Of a stretch of 64,000 nt of DNA, positions 50,556 to 59,823 are shown piece after piece; position 1 is the first letter of the stretch, and the number at the start of each line of letters is the position of its first letter. Position numbers and translations under genes: made by a program. The notes beneath the pieces are model-generated. The model saw nothing but the letters and a program-made list of their open reading frames with translations. It did not search any database and had not been told where the DNA came from. Source of the DNA: an uncultured Prevotella sp. (GTDB lineage Bacteria; Bacteroidota; Bacteroidia; Bacteroidales; Bacteroidaceae); contig OMZV01000007.1 in the NCBI GenBank assembly GCA_900315635.1, positions 25,962-89,961 of the forward strand. Reading direction: 5' to 3'.

Positions 50556-52760
50556 ATGAATTCTACTGCTAAAATCATCTTCTGTTTTTTATTGCTCTTG
50601 TGCGCCTTGGCGACATCTTGTTCCAGCAGTGACGGCAATAAATACCGCATTGGTTTTTCCGAGTGCGTAGGGGGAGCATGGCGTGAAAAAGTTAATCGGG
50701 AGATGATTTCAGCACAGCACTTATATAATAATGTAGTGGATGTCGACATAACCAACGCCGAGAACAATTCCGAGCTGCAACAGCGGCAGATAGACAGTCT
50801 TGTCGCCTCAGGCATCGACTTGCTTGTGGTAGCCCCTAACGAGTACAAGGCGGTAGCCCCGGCAATAATACGTGCCCGCGAGCATGGCATACCAGTAATA
50901 TTATTCGACCGTAAGGCCGACACCAACGACTATACTGCCTATATTGGCGGCGACAACATTGCGGCAGGAAGGGCGATGGCTTATTATGCGTTGTCCATAG
51001 TTCGTGAGCGTGGCTACCGGCATACACCTTTTGTCCTGGAGATTACCGGCGGCACTACTTCCTCACCTGCAATCGACCGCCACAAGGGCTTTTCCTCTGT
51101 TATGGAAAAGGCTGGTGACGTTACTTATAGCTTTGTTAATACCGACTGGTCCACAGAGGACACTTACAGAACGATGGCATCTTATCTCAAGAGCCATTCG
51201 GCACCGGATATCGTGTTCTGCCATAGCGATCTTGCCGCATTCAACGCGCGCAAGGCTGCCGTCGAGGCAGGTGTCAGCAAGGATATACGTTTCCTTGGCA
51301 TCGATGGGCTTCCTGGCAAGGGCGAGGGTATTGATGCCGTAGAGAAAGGCATCCTTGCCGGTACATATATCTATCCTACCCACGGCGAGCAGATAGTTCG
51401 TCTGGCGCTTGACATCTTGCAGAAGAAGCCTTACAAGCGTGAGAATATCATGAATAGCGTTATTGTCACGCCTGATAATGCACCTGTTATTATGCAGAGC
51501 AGTGAGGAGATGGACGAGAGAAGTAAGGACCTGCTGATACTGCAAGCCAAGCTGGAGGACCTCTTCGGCCTTTACAATACCCAGCGTACGCTTATTATCA
51601 TGAGTGCCATTGCCATAGTCTTCCTCATTGTAGCCCTTGTCCTTATCTGGCGCATGGTCGTCATCGTACGTCGGATAAACCGTAAGGAAAAGCAGCTGAA
51701 CGAGGAGCAGACCCTGTTCTACACCAATGCGCGCCATCAGCTCCGGACGCCGCTGACACTGATAGAAGGTCCCTTGCAGAAGCTCTCAGATAGTCAGGAC
51801 CTCAAAGAACGCGACCGCTCGCTCGTCGACATACTCCGTCGTAACGTCGATCAGTTGTCAGGAATAGTCTATGATGTCCTGAACTTCCGCAATGACACCC
51901 CTCCCGCCGTTGACGATGACAACGCTGTGACAGAGGCAGAGAAAAGTCAATCGGCGGCTGCCGTCCAGGAGGCTCATGCCGGCATGCTTGTCAATGAGAA
52001 CAGGGAAGGCTTTCCGACAATATTAATTGTCGACGACAATGCGGACATGCGCCGTTATCTCCGGACCCTCCTTTCCGACAAGTACTATATTATAGAGGCT
52101 AGCGACGGTGCCAATGGCCTCGCGCTTGCCAATGAGTCGATACCCGATTTGATAGTCAGCGATGTCATGATGCCCGTCATGGACGGCTTGTCGTTTTGCC
52201 GAAAGATCAAGGAAGAGCCTATGACATCCCATATTCCTGTCATACTGCTCACGGCTCGTAGTGCTGAAAGCCAACAAGTAGAGGGCTTAGGCAGTGGTGC
52301 TGATGCCTATATGACCAAGCCCTTCAGCTCGCAGCTGCTCTTGGCACGCATTGACAATCTTCTGAAATCGCGCCGGCAACTACGTCATCTCTTCGATGAT
52401 AAACCCGGGAAGTCGCAGGCTGAGAAAGAAAAGCTCAATGGTCCGGACCGTACGTTTATGGAGCGTCTGAGGAATGTGATGCAGGACCATCTTGCTGACA
52501 GCAACATGAAGATGGACGATCTGGGAAGCGGACTGGGCATAAGCCGCGTCCAGCTCTACAGGAAGGTGAAGGCTCTGACAGGGCTGTCCCCGGTAGAGTT
52601 GTTGAGGCAGATGCGTTTGCAGAAAGCTTACTCGCTCCTGAAGACCACCGACCTGACTATTTCGGAGATAGCATATTCCGTTGGATTCAGTTCTCCCGGC
52701 TACTTCTCGACGTGTTTCAAGAAACAGTATGGCAAATATCCAACGGAACTGAAGAAGTAG
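50556..52760 (+). CDS. Hybrid two-component regulator with sugar-binding sensor, apparently lacking the kinase ATPase domain
   Basis: A 734-residue membrane regulator. Seen: lipoprotein-like signal sequence (SCSSSDG), a periplasmic-binding-protein sensor (Peripla_BP_4) at about 30-315 (RIGFSECVGGAW, VASGIDLLVVAPNEYKA, YTAYIGGDNIAAGRAM, FLGIDGLPGKGEGI), membrane helix near 346-370, a HisKA helix pair with His394 (ARHQLRTPLTLI), then only about 40 linker residues before a response-regulator domain at about 488-605 (phospho-acceptor Asp536 in SDVMMPVMDG), and an AraC-type HTH at about 635-734. The N/G-box ATP-binding domain is absent. PBP-type hybrid regulators with fructose sensors control fructan loci; its place next to the SusC/D-GH32 genes supports that. 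Confidence 0.9.
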   Translation: MNSTAKIIFCFLLLLCALATSCSSSDGNKYRIGFSECVGGAWREKVNREMISAQHLYNNVVDVDITNAENNSELQQRQIDSLVASGIDLLVVAPNEYKAVAPAIIRAREHGIPVILFDRKADTNDYTAYIGGDNIAAGRAMAYYALSIVRERGYRHTPFVLEITGGTTSSPAIDRHKGFSSVMEKAGDVTYSFVNTDWSTEDTYRTMASYLKSHSAPDIVFCHSDLAAFNARKAAVEAGVSKDIRFLGIDGLPGKGEGIDAVEKGILAGTYIYPTHGEQIVRLALDILQKKPYKRENIMNSVIVTPDNAPVIMQSSEEMDERSKDLLILQAKLEDLFGLYNTQRTLIIMSAIAIVFLIVALVLIWRMVVIVRRINRKEKQLNEEQTLFYTNARHQLRTPLTLIEGPLQKLSDSQDLKERDRSLVDILRRNVDQLSGIVYDVLNFRNDTPPAVDDDNAVTEAEKSQSAAAVQEAHAGMLVNENREGFPTILIVDDNADMRRYLRTLLSDKYYIIEASDGANGLALANESIPDLIVSDVMMPVMDGLSFCRKIKEEPMTSHIPVILLTARSAESQQVEGLGSGADAYMTKPFSSQLLLARIDNLLKSRRQLRHLFDDKPGKSQAEKEKLNGPDRTFMERLRNVMQDHLADSNMKMDDLGSGLGISRVQLYRKVKALTGLSPVELLRQMRLQKAYSLLKTTDLTISEIAYSVGFSSPGYFSTCFKKQYGKYPTELKK

Positions 52761-52883
52761 TCCTCTGTCCCCATCGTATTACTATTGTGACAGCATGGAA
52801 AGGATACTTTTGCTTGGCAGGTGGTCTTAACTTTCGTAACTTGCGCAACTTGAATACAGAATAGATATTTTCTGTTTTGTCAT

Positions 52884-52951
52884 GCAATCTATTTGTATCT
52901 ATATTATTGATACATTAGATTGCAATTTTGTTTCATGTAACAAATTTGTTA
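52884..52951 (+). promoter_or_regulatory. Two inverted repeats upstream of susC: candidate operator
   Basis: GCAATCTATTTGTATC at 52884-52899 returns as GATACATTAGATTGC ending at 52923, a near-perfect 16-bp inverted repeat. Fifteen bases on lies the exact palindrome TAACAAATTTGTTA (52938-52951). Both lie 40-115 bp upstream of the -7 box of the SusC gene. Binding by the regulator at 50556 is an inference. Confidence 0.55.
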
Positions 52952-52993
52952 TGACTCGAACGATTTGTTGAATGCCATCGGTCTTTTCCTTTC

Positions 52994-53001
52994 TATTTTT
53001 G
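52994..53001 (+). promoter_or_regulatory. -7 box for the susC operon
   Basis: TATTTTTG followed by CAGCAC, about 45 nt before the ATG. Confidence 0.7.
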
Positions 53002-53045
53002 CAGCACAATTTTCTAAAATCTAACTAACACTAAAAACTGTAGGC

Positions 53046-56000
53046 ATGAAACATTTAAGATTTCTATTGCTTAGCATCATGACATTCATGATTGCGTTTA
53101 CGGCGGCAGCCCAGAACAATGTCACTGTGAGTGGCACAGTCGTCGACAAGTCAGGTGAGCCCATTATTGGGGCATCAGTAATTCAGAAAGGAACCAGCAA
53201 CGGTGTCATTACAGACCTTGATGGCAACTTCTCCTTTTCTGCACCCGAGGGTTCGACGATAGTCTTCTCCTATGTTGGTTACGCCAGTCAGGAACTGACA
53301 GCTGCCGGGAATATGAAGGTTAAACTTGTTGAAACCGACAACGACCTCAACGAGGTTGTTGTTACCGGTTACCAGGTTCAGCGCAAGGCCGACCTTACCG
53401 GTGCCGTATCGGTAGTGAAGACTGAAGGCCTTACGACCTCGCCCGACGCCGATCCAATGAAGGCCCTTCAAGGAAAGGTTGCCGGAATGACTATCACCGA
53501 TACTGGTTCGCCTAGTGGGGTGGCAACGGTAAGAATCCGTGGTATTGGTTCGTTCAACTCCTCACAGGATCCTCTTTATATTGTCGATGGCGTTCCAATG
53601 ACATCGGGAATAAACACCCTGAACAGCAATGACATTGAAAGCATGCAGGTCCTCAAGGACGCCGCCTCGGCATCTATCTATGGAAGCCGTGCCGCCAATG
53701 GTGTTATAATCATTACCACCAAGCACGGCAAGAAGGGCGACAAAAAGGTGAATGTCGACTTCAGTACTAATCTCACTGCACAGTTCTACACATCTCAGTC
53801 GAAGATGAAGCTCCTCGACACTAAGGGCTACGCAACCGCCATGGCACAGGCAGCCCTTAACGATGGCATTGACCCTGTGGCTTATGCCGGCAACTACGGA
53901 CTCAATCTCAACGCGACGGAAGGCTTCGGCATTCATGTATGGAATCCAGCCACCAGCCAGTATGTCGATTACACCGTCAACGGACTCTATGATGGCTACA
54001 TAAACAGTAAGCGCACCATGCGCCTGTCCGACACCGACTGGGTGGACGCCATTTCTCGCACCGGCTTCTCTCAGAACTACAATGTAGCTGTGTCGCATGC
54101 TACCGACAAGTCGACAGCACTCTTCTCAATAGGTTATAAGGATAACAAGGGTATTCTGAAGTATACTAATTTCCAGAGCCTCTCTGCCCGTCTGAACACA
54201 TCGTTTGTTATAAATAAGGTAGTGTCCGTTGGCGAGAACTTCACATTGACTTATAACAAGCAGGTTGACGCTGCGCCGATGGAGAACGCACTGAAGATGT
54301 CGCCAACGGTACCTGTATATGAGGAGGATGGTACTACATTCGCAGGACCGGTAGGCGGAATGAGCGACCGCCAGAACCCTCTCCGTGAGCTTTATCAGAA
54401 CAAGGACAACCACCTTGACTACTGGCGTCTCTTCGGCAACGCCTATGTCGACATCAAACCTCTGAAAGGACTGACCTTCCGTTCTAACTTCGGTATCGAT
54501 TTTACAACGTCTTTCATCAACGCTATGACGCATACATTCCATTCGGATATCGTCAACAACAATATTGCCAAGACAACACTTGGCCAGACCAACAACACAA
54601 ACTACACATGGTCGAACACGCTCAACTATCTCTTTGACATAAAGAAGGTGCATCACTTCAACGTCCTCCTGGGCTCAGAGATAAACAAGCAGAGCGTCGT
54701 CGACTTCCAAGCTTATTCCGAGGGATATGCCCTTGAGGATGTCAACTACATGTGGCCTAACGCCGCAACTGGCACAATGAGAAATAGCGGAGCGAAGGTG
54801 GGATACCGCCTGGCCTCCTTCTTCGGCAAACTCGATTATAACTACAACGACTTGCTGCTCGCATCGTTCACCATCCGCCATGACGGAAGCTCGCGCTTCG
54901 GAAAGAACCATCGCTGGGGTAACTTCCCGGCTGCATCATTAGGCTTCCGCTTCTCGCAGCTTATAGACAAGAAGTGGCTCAATGATGCCAAGCTGCGACT
55001 CTCCTGGGGAAAGACCGGCAATCAGGGCATTGACAACAACGCACACTATGGACTGTACGTCACCGATTATGGTCTCGACCGCGTTACATCAACAGCCTAC
55101 GACCTCTATCTCCAAGGCTCCGGTACGTTCCCTTCCGGCTATCGTGCCACTCAGACCGGCAACGACAACCTGAAATGGGAGACGACAACGCAATACAATA
55201 TCGGTCTCGACTACTCGCTGTTTAATTACAGTCTCTATGGAACTATCGACGCATATATAAAGAACATCGATGACATGCTCATCAATCCGGCTTACATCGC
55301 CGTGATGGGCGAGGGCGGAAGCCGGTGGTCGAATGGTCCTTCACTGCGCGACTGGGGTATGGAGTTCACGCTGGGGTACAGGAAGACACTGGCATGCGGA
55401 CTCGGACTGGACGTCAACGGCAATCTCGATTTCTACCGGAACAAGGTGACAAGCCTGCCGTCAAGTGCAACAGGGTCTTATGCCCACACCTCTACCGAGA
55501 ACCTCGTACAGGCAAAGAAGCCTTATGGCTCTATTGTCGGATATGTCGCCGACGGACTCTTCCAGAACCAGGAGGAGGTAGCTGCCTCCGGACAGCCTAA
55601 CGCCCGTGTCGGCGGTCTGAGATATAAGGATTTGGACAACAATGGCGTGATAAACGAGAAAGACCAGACATGGATTCTTGATCCGGTACCTGCTTTTTCC
55701 TATGGACTGAACATTGGATTGACATACAAGAACTTCGACCTAACGATGTTCTGGCAGGGAGTCGCTAATGTCGATGTATACAACAATCAGAAGTTCCAGA
55801 CCGACTTCTGGAGTATTACTGACGCCGGCTCTAACAAGGGCAGCCGTCTGCTGGGAGCGTGGACAACCGACAACACCGGTTCTTCCATTCCGGCACTGAC
55901 AACCAACAACACTGCCGACGAAGGACGTGTGTCATCATATTTTGTTGAGAATGGCTCTTATCTTAAGTTGCGCACCCTGCAGCTGGGCTACAACCTTCCG

Positions 56001-56168
56001 GCGTCGTTGCTTAAGAAGCTGTTGCTCACAAAGGCACGTGTCTACATATCGGGACAGAACTTGCTGACTATAAAGAGCAGCAGTCTGACATGCTCCGACC
56101 CGGAGAATCCGAACTGGAACTACCCTCTGGCTTCTTCACTGTCGTTCGGACTGCAGATAGGCTTCTAA
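53046..56168 (+). CDS. SusC/RagA-family TonB-dependent receptor (fructan import)
   Basis: A 1040-residue outer-membrane transporter. Signal peptide 1-22, carboxypeptidase-regulatory domain at about 25-105 (VTVSGTVVDKSGEPIIGASV), TonB box-like DLNEVVVTGYQVQRKADLTG near 107-126, plug domain (VRIRGIGSFNSSQDPLYIVDG), and barrel ending SLSFGLQIGF. It imports oligosaccharides bound by the SusD-like protein encoded next. Locus context suggests a fructan ligand. Confidence 0.95.
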   Translation: MKHLRFLLLSIMTFMIAFTAAAQNNVTVSGTVVDKSGEPIIGASVIQKGTSNGVITDLDGNFSFSAPEGSTIVFSYVGYASQELTAAGNMKVKLVETDNDLNEVVVTGYQVQRKADLTGAVSVVKTEGLTTSPDADPMKALQGKVAGMTITDTGSPSGVATVRIRGIGSFNSSQDPLYIVDGVPMTSGINTLNSNDIESMQVLKDAASASIYGSRAANGVIIITTKHGKKGDKKVNVDFSTNLTAQFYTSQSKMKLLDTKGYATAMAQAALNDGIDPVAYAGNYGLNLNATEGFGIHVWNPATSQYVDYTVNGLYDGYINSKRTMRLSDTDWVDAISRTGFSQNYNVAVSHATDKSTALFSIGYKDNKGILKYTNFQSLSARLNTSFVINKVVSVGENFTLTYNKQVDAAPMENALKMSPTVPVYEEDGTTFAGPVGGMSDRQNPLRELYQNKDNHLDYWRLFGNAYVDIKPLKGLTFRSNFGIDFTTSFINAMTHTFHSDIVNNNIAKTTLGQTNNTNYTWSNTLNYLFDIKKVHHFNVLLGSEINKQSVVDFQAYSEGYALEDVNYMWPNAATGTMRNSGAKVGYRLASFFGKLDYNYNDLLLASFTIRHDGSSRFGKNHRWGNFPAASLGFRFSQLIDKKWLNDAKLRLSWGKTGNQGIDNNAHYGLYVTDYGLDRVTSTAYDLYLQGSGTFPSGYRATQTGNDNLKWETTTQYNIGLDYSLFNYSLYGTIDAYIKNIDDMLINPAYIAVMGEGGSRWSNGPSLRDWGMEFTLGYRKTLACGLGLDVNGNLDFYRNKVTSLPSSATGSYAHTSTENLVQAKKPYGSIVGYVADGLFQNQEEVAASGQPNARVGGLRYKDLDNNGVINEKDQTWILDPVPAFSYGLNIGLTYKNFDLTMFWQGVANVDVYNNQKFQTDFWSITDAGSNKGSRLLGAWTTDNTGSSIPALTTNNTADEGRVSSYFVENGSYLKLRTLQLGYNLPASLLKKLLLTKARVYISGQNLLTIKSSSLTCSDPENPNWNYPLASSLSFGLQIGF

Positions 56169-56210
56169 ACATCCCAGACAATAACAATAATATATTCAAT
56201 CGACAAAACT

Positions 56211-57944
56211 ATGAAAAGGTTTTTCATTTCAATCATATCAATATGCCTGTGCCTTGCATTTGCAGGCTGTAACGATTATCTCGACTACAAGCCGACGGCT
56301 GTCGTAGATGAGGACAAGGCCTTCCAAGACCCGGAAGGAATGGTGACAAGTGCCTATGCCATGCTTGGCGACTGCTGGTACACTTATCCTTTCAACCTCT
56401 GGCCTTACGGCGACCTTGCTTCCGACGACTGCCTTAAAGGAGGCTCCGGAACGACCGACACGGAGTACCACTCTGTTGAGGTGTTCTCGACGCTGACACC
56501 TACCATGGGGCATCTCGACGAGCTGTGGTACCGGCTCTATTGCGCCATTTCCCGATGCAACCGGGCTATCCTCTCGCTTCAAGAGCATGGCAACGACAAG
56601 CTCGGCGAGGAGACAACCAAGCAGCGCATTGCAGAGGTTAGGTTCCTGCGCGCCAACTTCTACTTCAAACTGAAGATGGTCTTCAACAAGGTACCTTGGA
56701 TTGATGAGGAAGTGTACAAGAACAACACGCAGGAGCAGACACGCAATGACGCGCTTACCGGCGATGAGCTCTGGGACAAGATAATTGCTGACTTCGAGGA
56801 TGCTTACAACACGCTGCCGGAGAAGCAGAACGATGGCGGACGCGTAAACAAGGTGGCTGCCGCCGGCTATCTTGCCAAATGCTACTTGGAGCGTGCTTGG
56901 GGCAACGGATATGAAGACTCCACGGGAGTGAACTTCATAAACAAAGACTACATGCAGAAGGTCGTCGACTACACTGATGTGGTTGAGAAATCCCAATATG
57001 GCTATCTTGAGGACTATGGAGACATCTTCCTTCCTGAATATGACAACAACAAGGAGTCGGTGTTCGCCGTGCAGGCTTCAGACTATAACGACGACCATAC
57101 CAGCTTCGGACGCGCCAACTGGTCGAACACTCTGAACGGCGTGTGGGGAATATGGTCGTGCGGATGGGACTTCCAGAAACCATCACAGGACTTTGTCAAC
57201 GCTTTCAAGACTCGGAACGGACTGCCGGAGTTTGATGACTATGATGCTACCAACGACCACCCTGTCAACGGACAGCCCACGGCACAGAAGTGGGATCCGC
57301 GGTTGTTCCATACTGTAGGCATGCCGACATTCCCATACAAGTACGACAAGGAATACACTTTGACTACCGCCAACTCGCGCACGCCGAACACCTATGGCTA
57401 TTACACCGACATGAAGTGCGTGCCGCAGCGCAGCAAGGGTGAGACCTATAATGGCTCATGGCAGGCTTTCGCTATGAATGAGTATGTAATAAGATATACG
57501 GAGTCAATGCTCGACCGTGCCGAGGCTCTCATTGAGCTTGGACGGCTTGCCGAGGCGCGTACCATCATCAATGATATTCGTCGGCGTGCAGCCAACTCTA
57601 TAAAGAAGCACATTGAATATGCCGCCGACCAGTGTGAGATAAGCCTGTATCCGGAGTCCTACTTCCAGAATAAGGAGATGGCACGCAAATGCCTTCGCTG
57701 GGAACGCCGCCTCGAAATGGGGCAGGAGCACGAGCGCTTCTTCGACCTTCGCCGTTGGGGGATGCTTTCGACAACCCTGAACGCGTACTTCAAGCGTGAG
57801 GTCAACGACTCTTATAACGGACAGACCTACGCACAATATTATAAGGACGCTCACTTCACAAGCGGAAAGAACGAGTACTTCCCGATACCTTACAACCAGC
57901 TTTATTACATTCCGGGACTTTACACACAGAACAAAGGATATTAA
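56211..57944 (+). CDS. SusD/RagB-family nutrient-binding lipoprotein
   Basis: A 577-residue surface lipoprotein: lipobox FAGC near 17-20, then NDYLDYKPTAVVDEDKAF, a common SusD beginning. The helical TPR-like scaffold is visible (AEVRFLRANFYFKLKMVFN, RAEALIELGRLAEARTIIN) along with the C-terminal region KNEYFPIPYNQLYYIPGL. It forms the lid of the SusC transporter and binds the glycan. It lies 42 bp after susC. Confidence 0.95.
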   Translation: MKRFFISIISICLCLAFAGCNDYLDYKPTAVVDEDKAFQDPEGMVTSAYAMLGDCWYTYPFNLWPYGDLASDDCLKGGSGTTDTEYHSVEVFSTLTPTMGHLDELWYRLYCAISRCNRAILSLQEHGNDKLGEETTKQRIAEVRFLRANFYFKLKMVFNKVPWIDEEVYKNNTQEQTRNDALTGDELWDKIIADFEDAYNTLPEKQNDGGRVNKVAAAGYLAKCYLERAWGNGYEDSTGVNFINKDYMQKVVDYTDVVEKSQYGYLEDYGDIFLPEYDNNKESVFAVQASDYNDDHTSFGRANWSNTLNGVWGIWSCGWDFQKPSQDFVNAFKTRNGLPEFDDYDATNDHPVNGQPTAQKWDPRLFHTVGMPTFPYKYDKEYTLTTANSRTPNTYGYYTDMKCVPQRSKGETYNGSWQAFAMNEYVIRYTESMLDRAEALIELGRLAEARTIINDIRRRAANSIKKHIEYAADQCEISLYPESYFQNKEMARKCLRWERRLEMGQEHERFFDLRRWGMLSTTLNAYFKREVNDSYNGQTYAQYYKDAHFTSGKNEYFPIPYNQLYYIPGLYTQNKGY

Positions 57945-57949
57945 ATGCT

Positions 57950-59671
57950 ATGAAGTCAATATTATCAAATATTGTCTTGTCCATTGCTATAGGAATGGCA
58001 AGCACAGCAACAGTGAACGCGCAAACGTTGAAGGCCCAGGTCCTTAGCGACAATCATGTGATGATGCGCGTCCCAACGGACAAGAAGTATCTCTTGCTTC
58101 CGGTGGAGGAAAACCAGGAGAACGACCATATCAATGTTATCAAGGATAATAATTCAGTTCAGACACTGAATGTGCGACTCGCCGTGAACAAGGCCGACTA
58201 CTATGTGCCCTTGGATGTACAACGGTTCGGGAAAGGAAATGTCCTCCTGGACATCAGCGTCAACCGCGGTGATGTTGCCAACTCTGCAAGCAAGTCATCG
58301 ACCTCTGATTTCGCTGCTTGGAAGCTTATAAAGACTTCCGACCAGTATGACATATCAAATAAGGAAAAGTTCCGCCCCGCATTTCACCATACCCCTGTCT
58401 ACGGCTGGATGAACGATCCTAACGGAATGTTCTACAAGGATGGTGTCTGGAACCTTTACTTTCAGCACAACCCTTATGGTTCTCAGTGGGAGAATATGAC
58501 TTGGGGACATTCTACAAGTACCGACCTCATTCATTGGAAGTATGAAGGTGAGGCGATAGAGCCTGATGTGCTCGGAACAATATTCAGCGGCTCGGCAGTC
58601 GTCGATGCCAACAATACCGCAGGGTTTGGTCCTGGTGCCGTCATCGCCTACTACACTTCGGCAGGGAAGGCACAGAAGCAGTCGATGGCTGTCAGCACCG
58701 ACAATGGCAAAACATTTAAGAAGTTCGAGGACAACCCGGTGCTTGTGTCAAACATACCAGACTTCCGCGACCCGCATGTCTTCTGGTATGACGAGGGTAA
58801 GAAATGGATTCTGATAGTCTCGGAAAAACAACACATGAAGATATTCTCTTCAAAGAACCTCCGCGACTGGATATTCGAAAGCGATTTTGGCGAGGGCTAT
58901 GGATGCCACGATGGCGTCTGGGAATGTCCTGACCTGATAAAGACAACAAGTGGAAAGTGGATTCTTGTCTGCAACATCAATCCCGGCGGGCCTTTCGGCG
59001 GATCGGCGACACAATATTTCACCGGGTCTTTTGATGGGCATAAGTTCATCTGCGATACAGAGCCTACAGTTACCAAATGGATGGACTGGGGCAAGGACCA
59101 CTACGCCACTGTTACTTTCTCGAACGCTCCTGACGGACGTCATGTGGCGCTTCCCTGGATGAGCAACTGGCAGTATGCAGCCCAGGTTCCAACGAAGCAG
59201 TACCGTTCAGCTAATGGTATTCCTCGCGACCTCGACTACTTCGAATACAAGGATACGGGGTATGTCAGCGTGAAACCCTCTCCGGAGGTATTGAGGGCTT
59301 TCTCAAAGAAGGCGCAGAAGTCCCTCACTCCTTCCTGCAGAGTTGATGTACAGATGCGTGGCAAGACTACCATCGAGCTCTCGAACCGCAAGGGAGAGCG
59401 TGTCCTGATGACTTACAACGCTTCCACCGAGACGTTTACTATGGACAGGACCAAGAGTGGTGACACCAGTTTCAGCAACGACTTCCCCGCCATTACCAAG
59501 GCACCTACACGTGGAAAGGTCAAGACTCTTCAGATCTTTATCGACAAGAGCAGCGTGGAAGTGTTCGATGTCGATGGCAAGATGGCTATGACGAATATCG
59601 TATTCCCTTCGGAGCCGTACAATAATATAACAGTAAAGGGCGGCTCAGCCAAGGTTTACCCTTTGCTTTAA
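57950..59671 (+). CDS. Secreted GH32 fructan hydrolase (levanase/inulinase type)
   Basis: A 573-residue enzyme that releases fructose from beta-fructans. Signal peptide 1-25 (TVNAQ), an N-terminal DUF4980-like module at about 26-135, the five-blade GH32 propeller with nucleophile Asp156 in WMNDPNG, transition-state Asp274 in FRDPH, and acid/base Glu325 in ECPD, then the C-terminal beta-sandwich (VDVQMRGKTTIELSNRKG, DKSSVEVFDVDGKMAMTN). Levan or inulin preference cannot be told from sequence. It begins 6 bp after susD, in the same operon. Confidence 0.95.
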   Translation: MKSILSNIVLSIAIGMASTATVNAQTLKAQVLSDNHVMMRVPTDKKYLLLPVEENQENDHINVIKDNNSVQTLNVRLAVNKADYYVPLDVQRFGKGNVLLDISVNRGDVANSASKSSTSDFAAWKLIKTSDQYDISNKEKFRPAFHHTPVYGWMNDPNGMFYKDGVWNLYFQHNPYGSQWENMTWGHSTSTDLIHWKYEGEAIEPDVLGTIFSGSAVVDANNTAGFGPGAVIAYYTSAGKAQKQSMAVSTDNGKTFKKFEDNPVLVSNIPDFRDPHVFWYDEGKKWILIVSEKQHMKIFSSKNLRDWIFESDFGEGYGCHDGVWECPDLIKTTSGKWILVCNINPGGPFGGSATQYFTGSFDGHKFICDTEPTVTKWMDWGKDHYATVTFSNAPDGRHVALPWMSNWQYAAQVPTKQYRSANGIPRDLDYFEYKDTGYVSVKPSPEVLRAFSKKAQKSLTPSCRVDVQMRGKTTIELSNRKGERVLMTYNASTETFTMDRTKSGDTSFSNDFPAITKAPTRGKVKTLQIFIDKSSVEVFDVDGKMAMTNIVFPSEPYNNITVKGGSAKVYPLL

Positions 59672-59823
59672 CGTTTGGTGAATAGGGACGGGCGGTTTTT
59701 TGTGTGCCTTGTATGGAGCCGCCCGCTTCCTTTCTTCGGGACAGTATCCGAACATGCTAATCCTATAATTTTCTCTAAAACTACAATTACAATTTTCTAC
59801 AACTTTTCGAAATCAATAACGAT

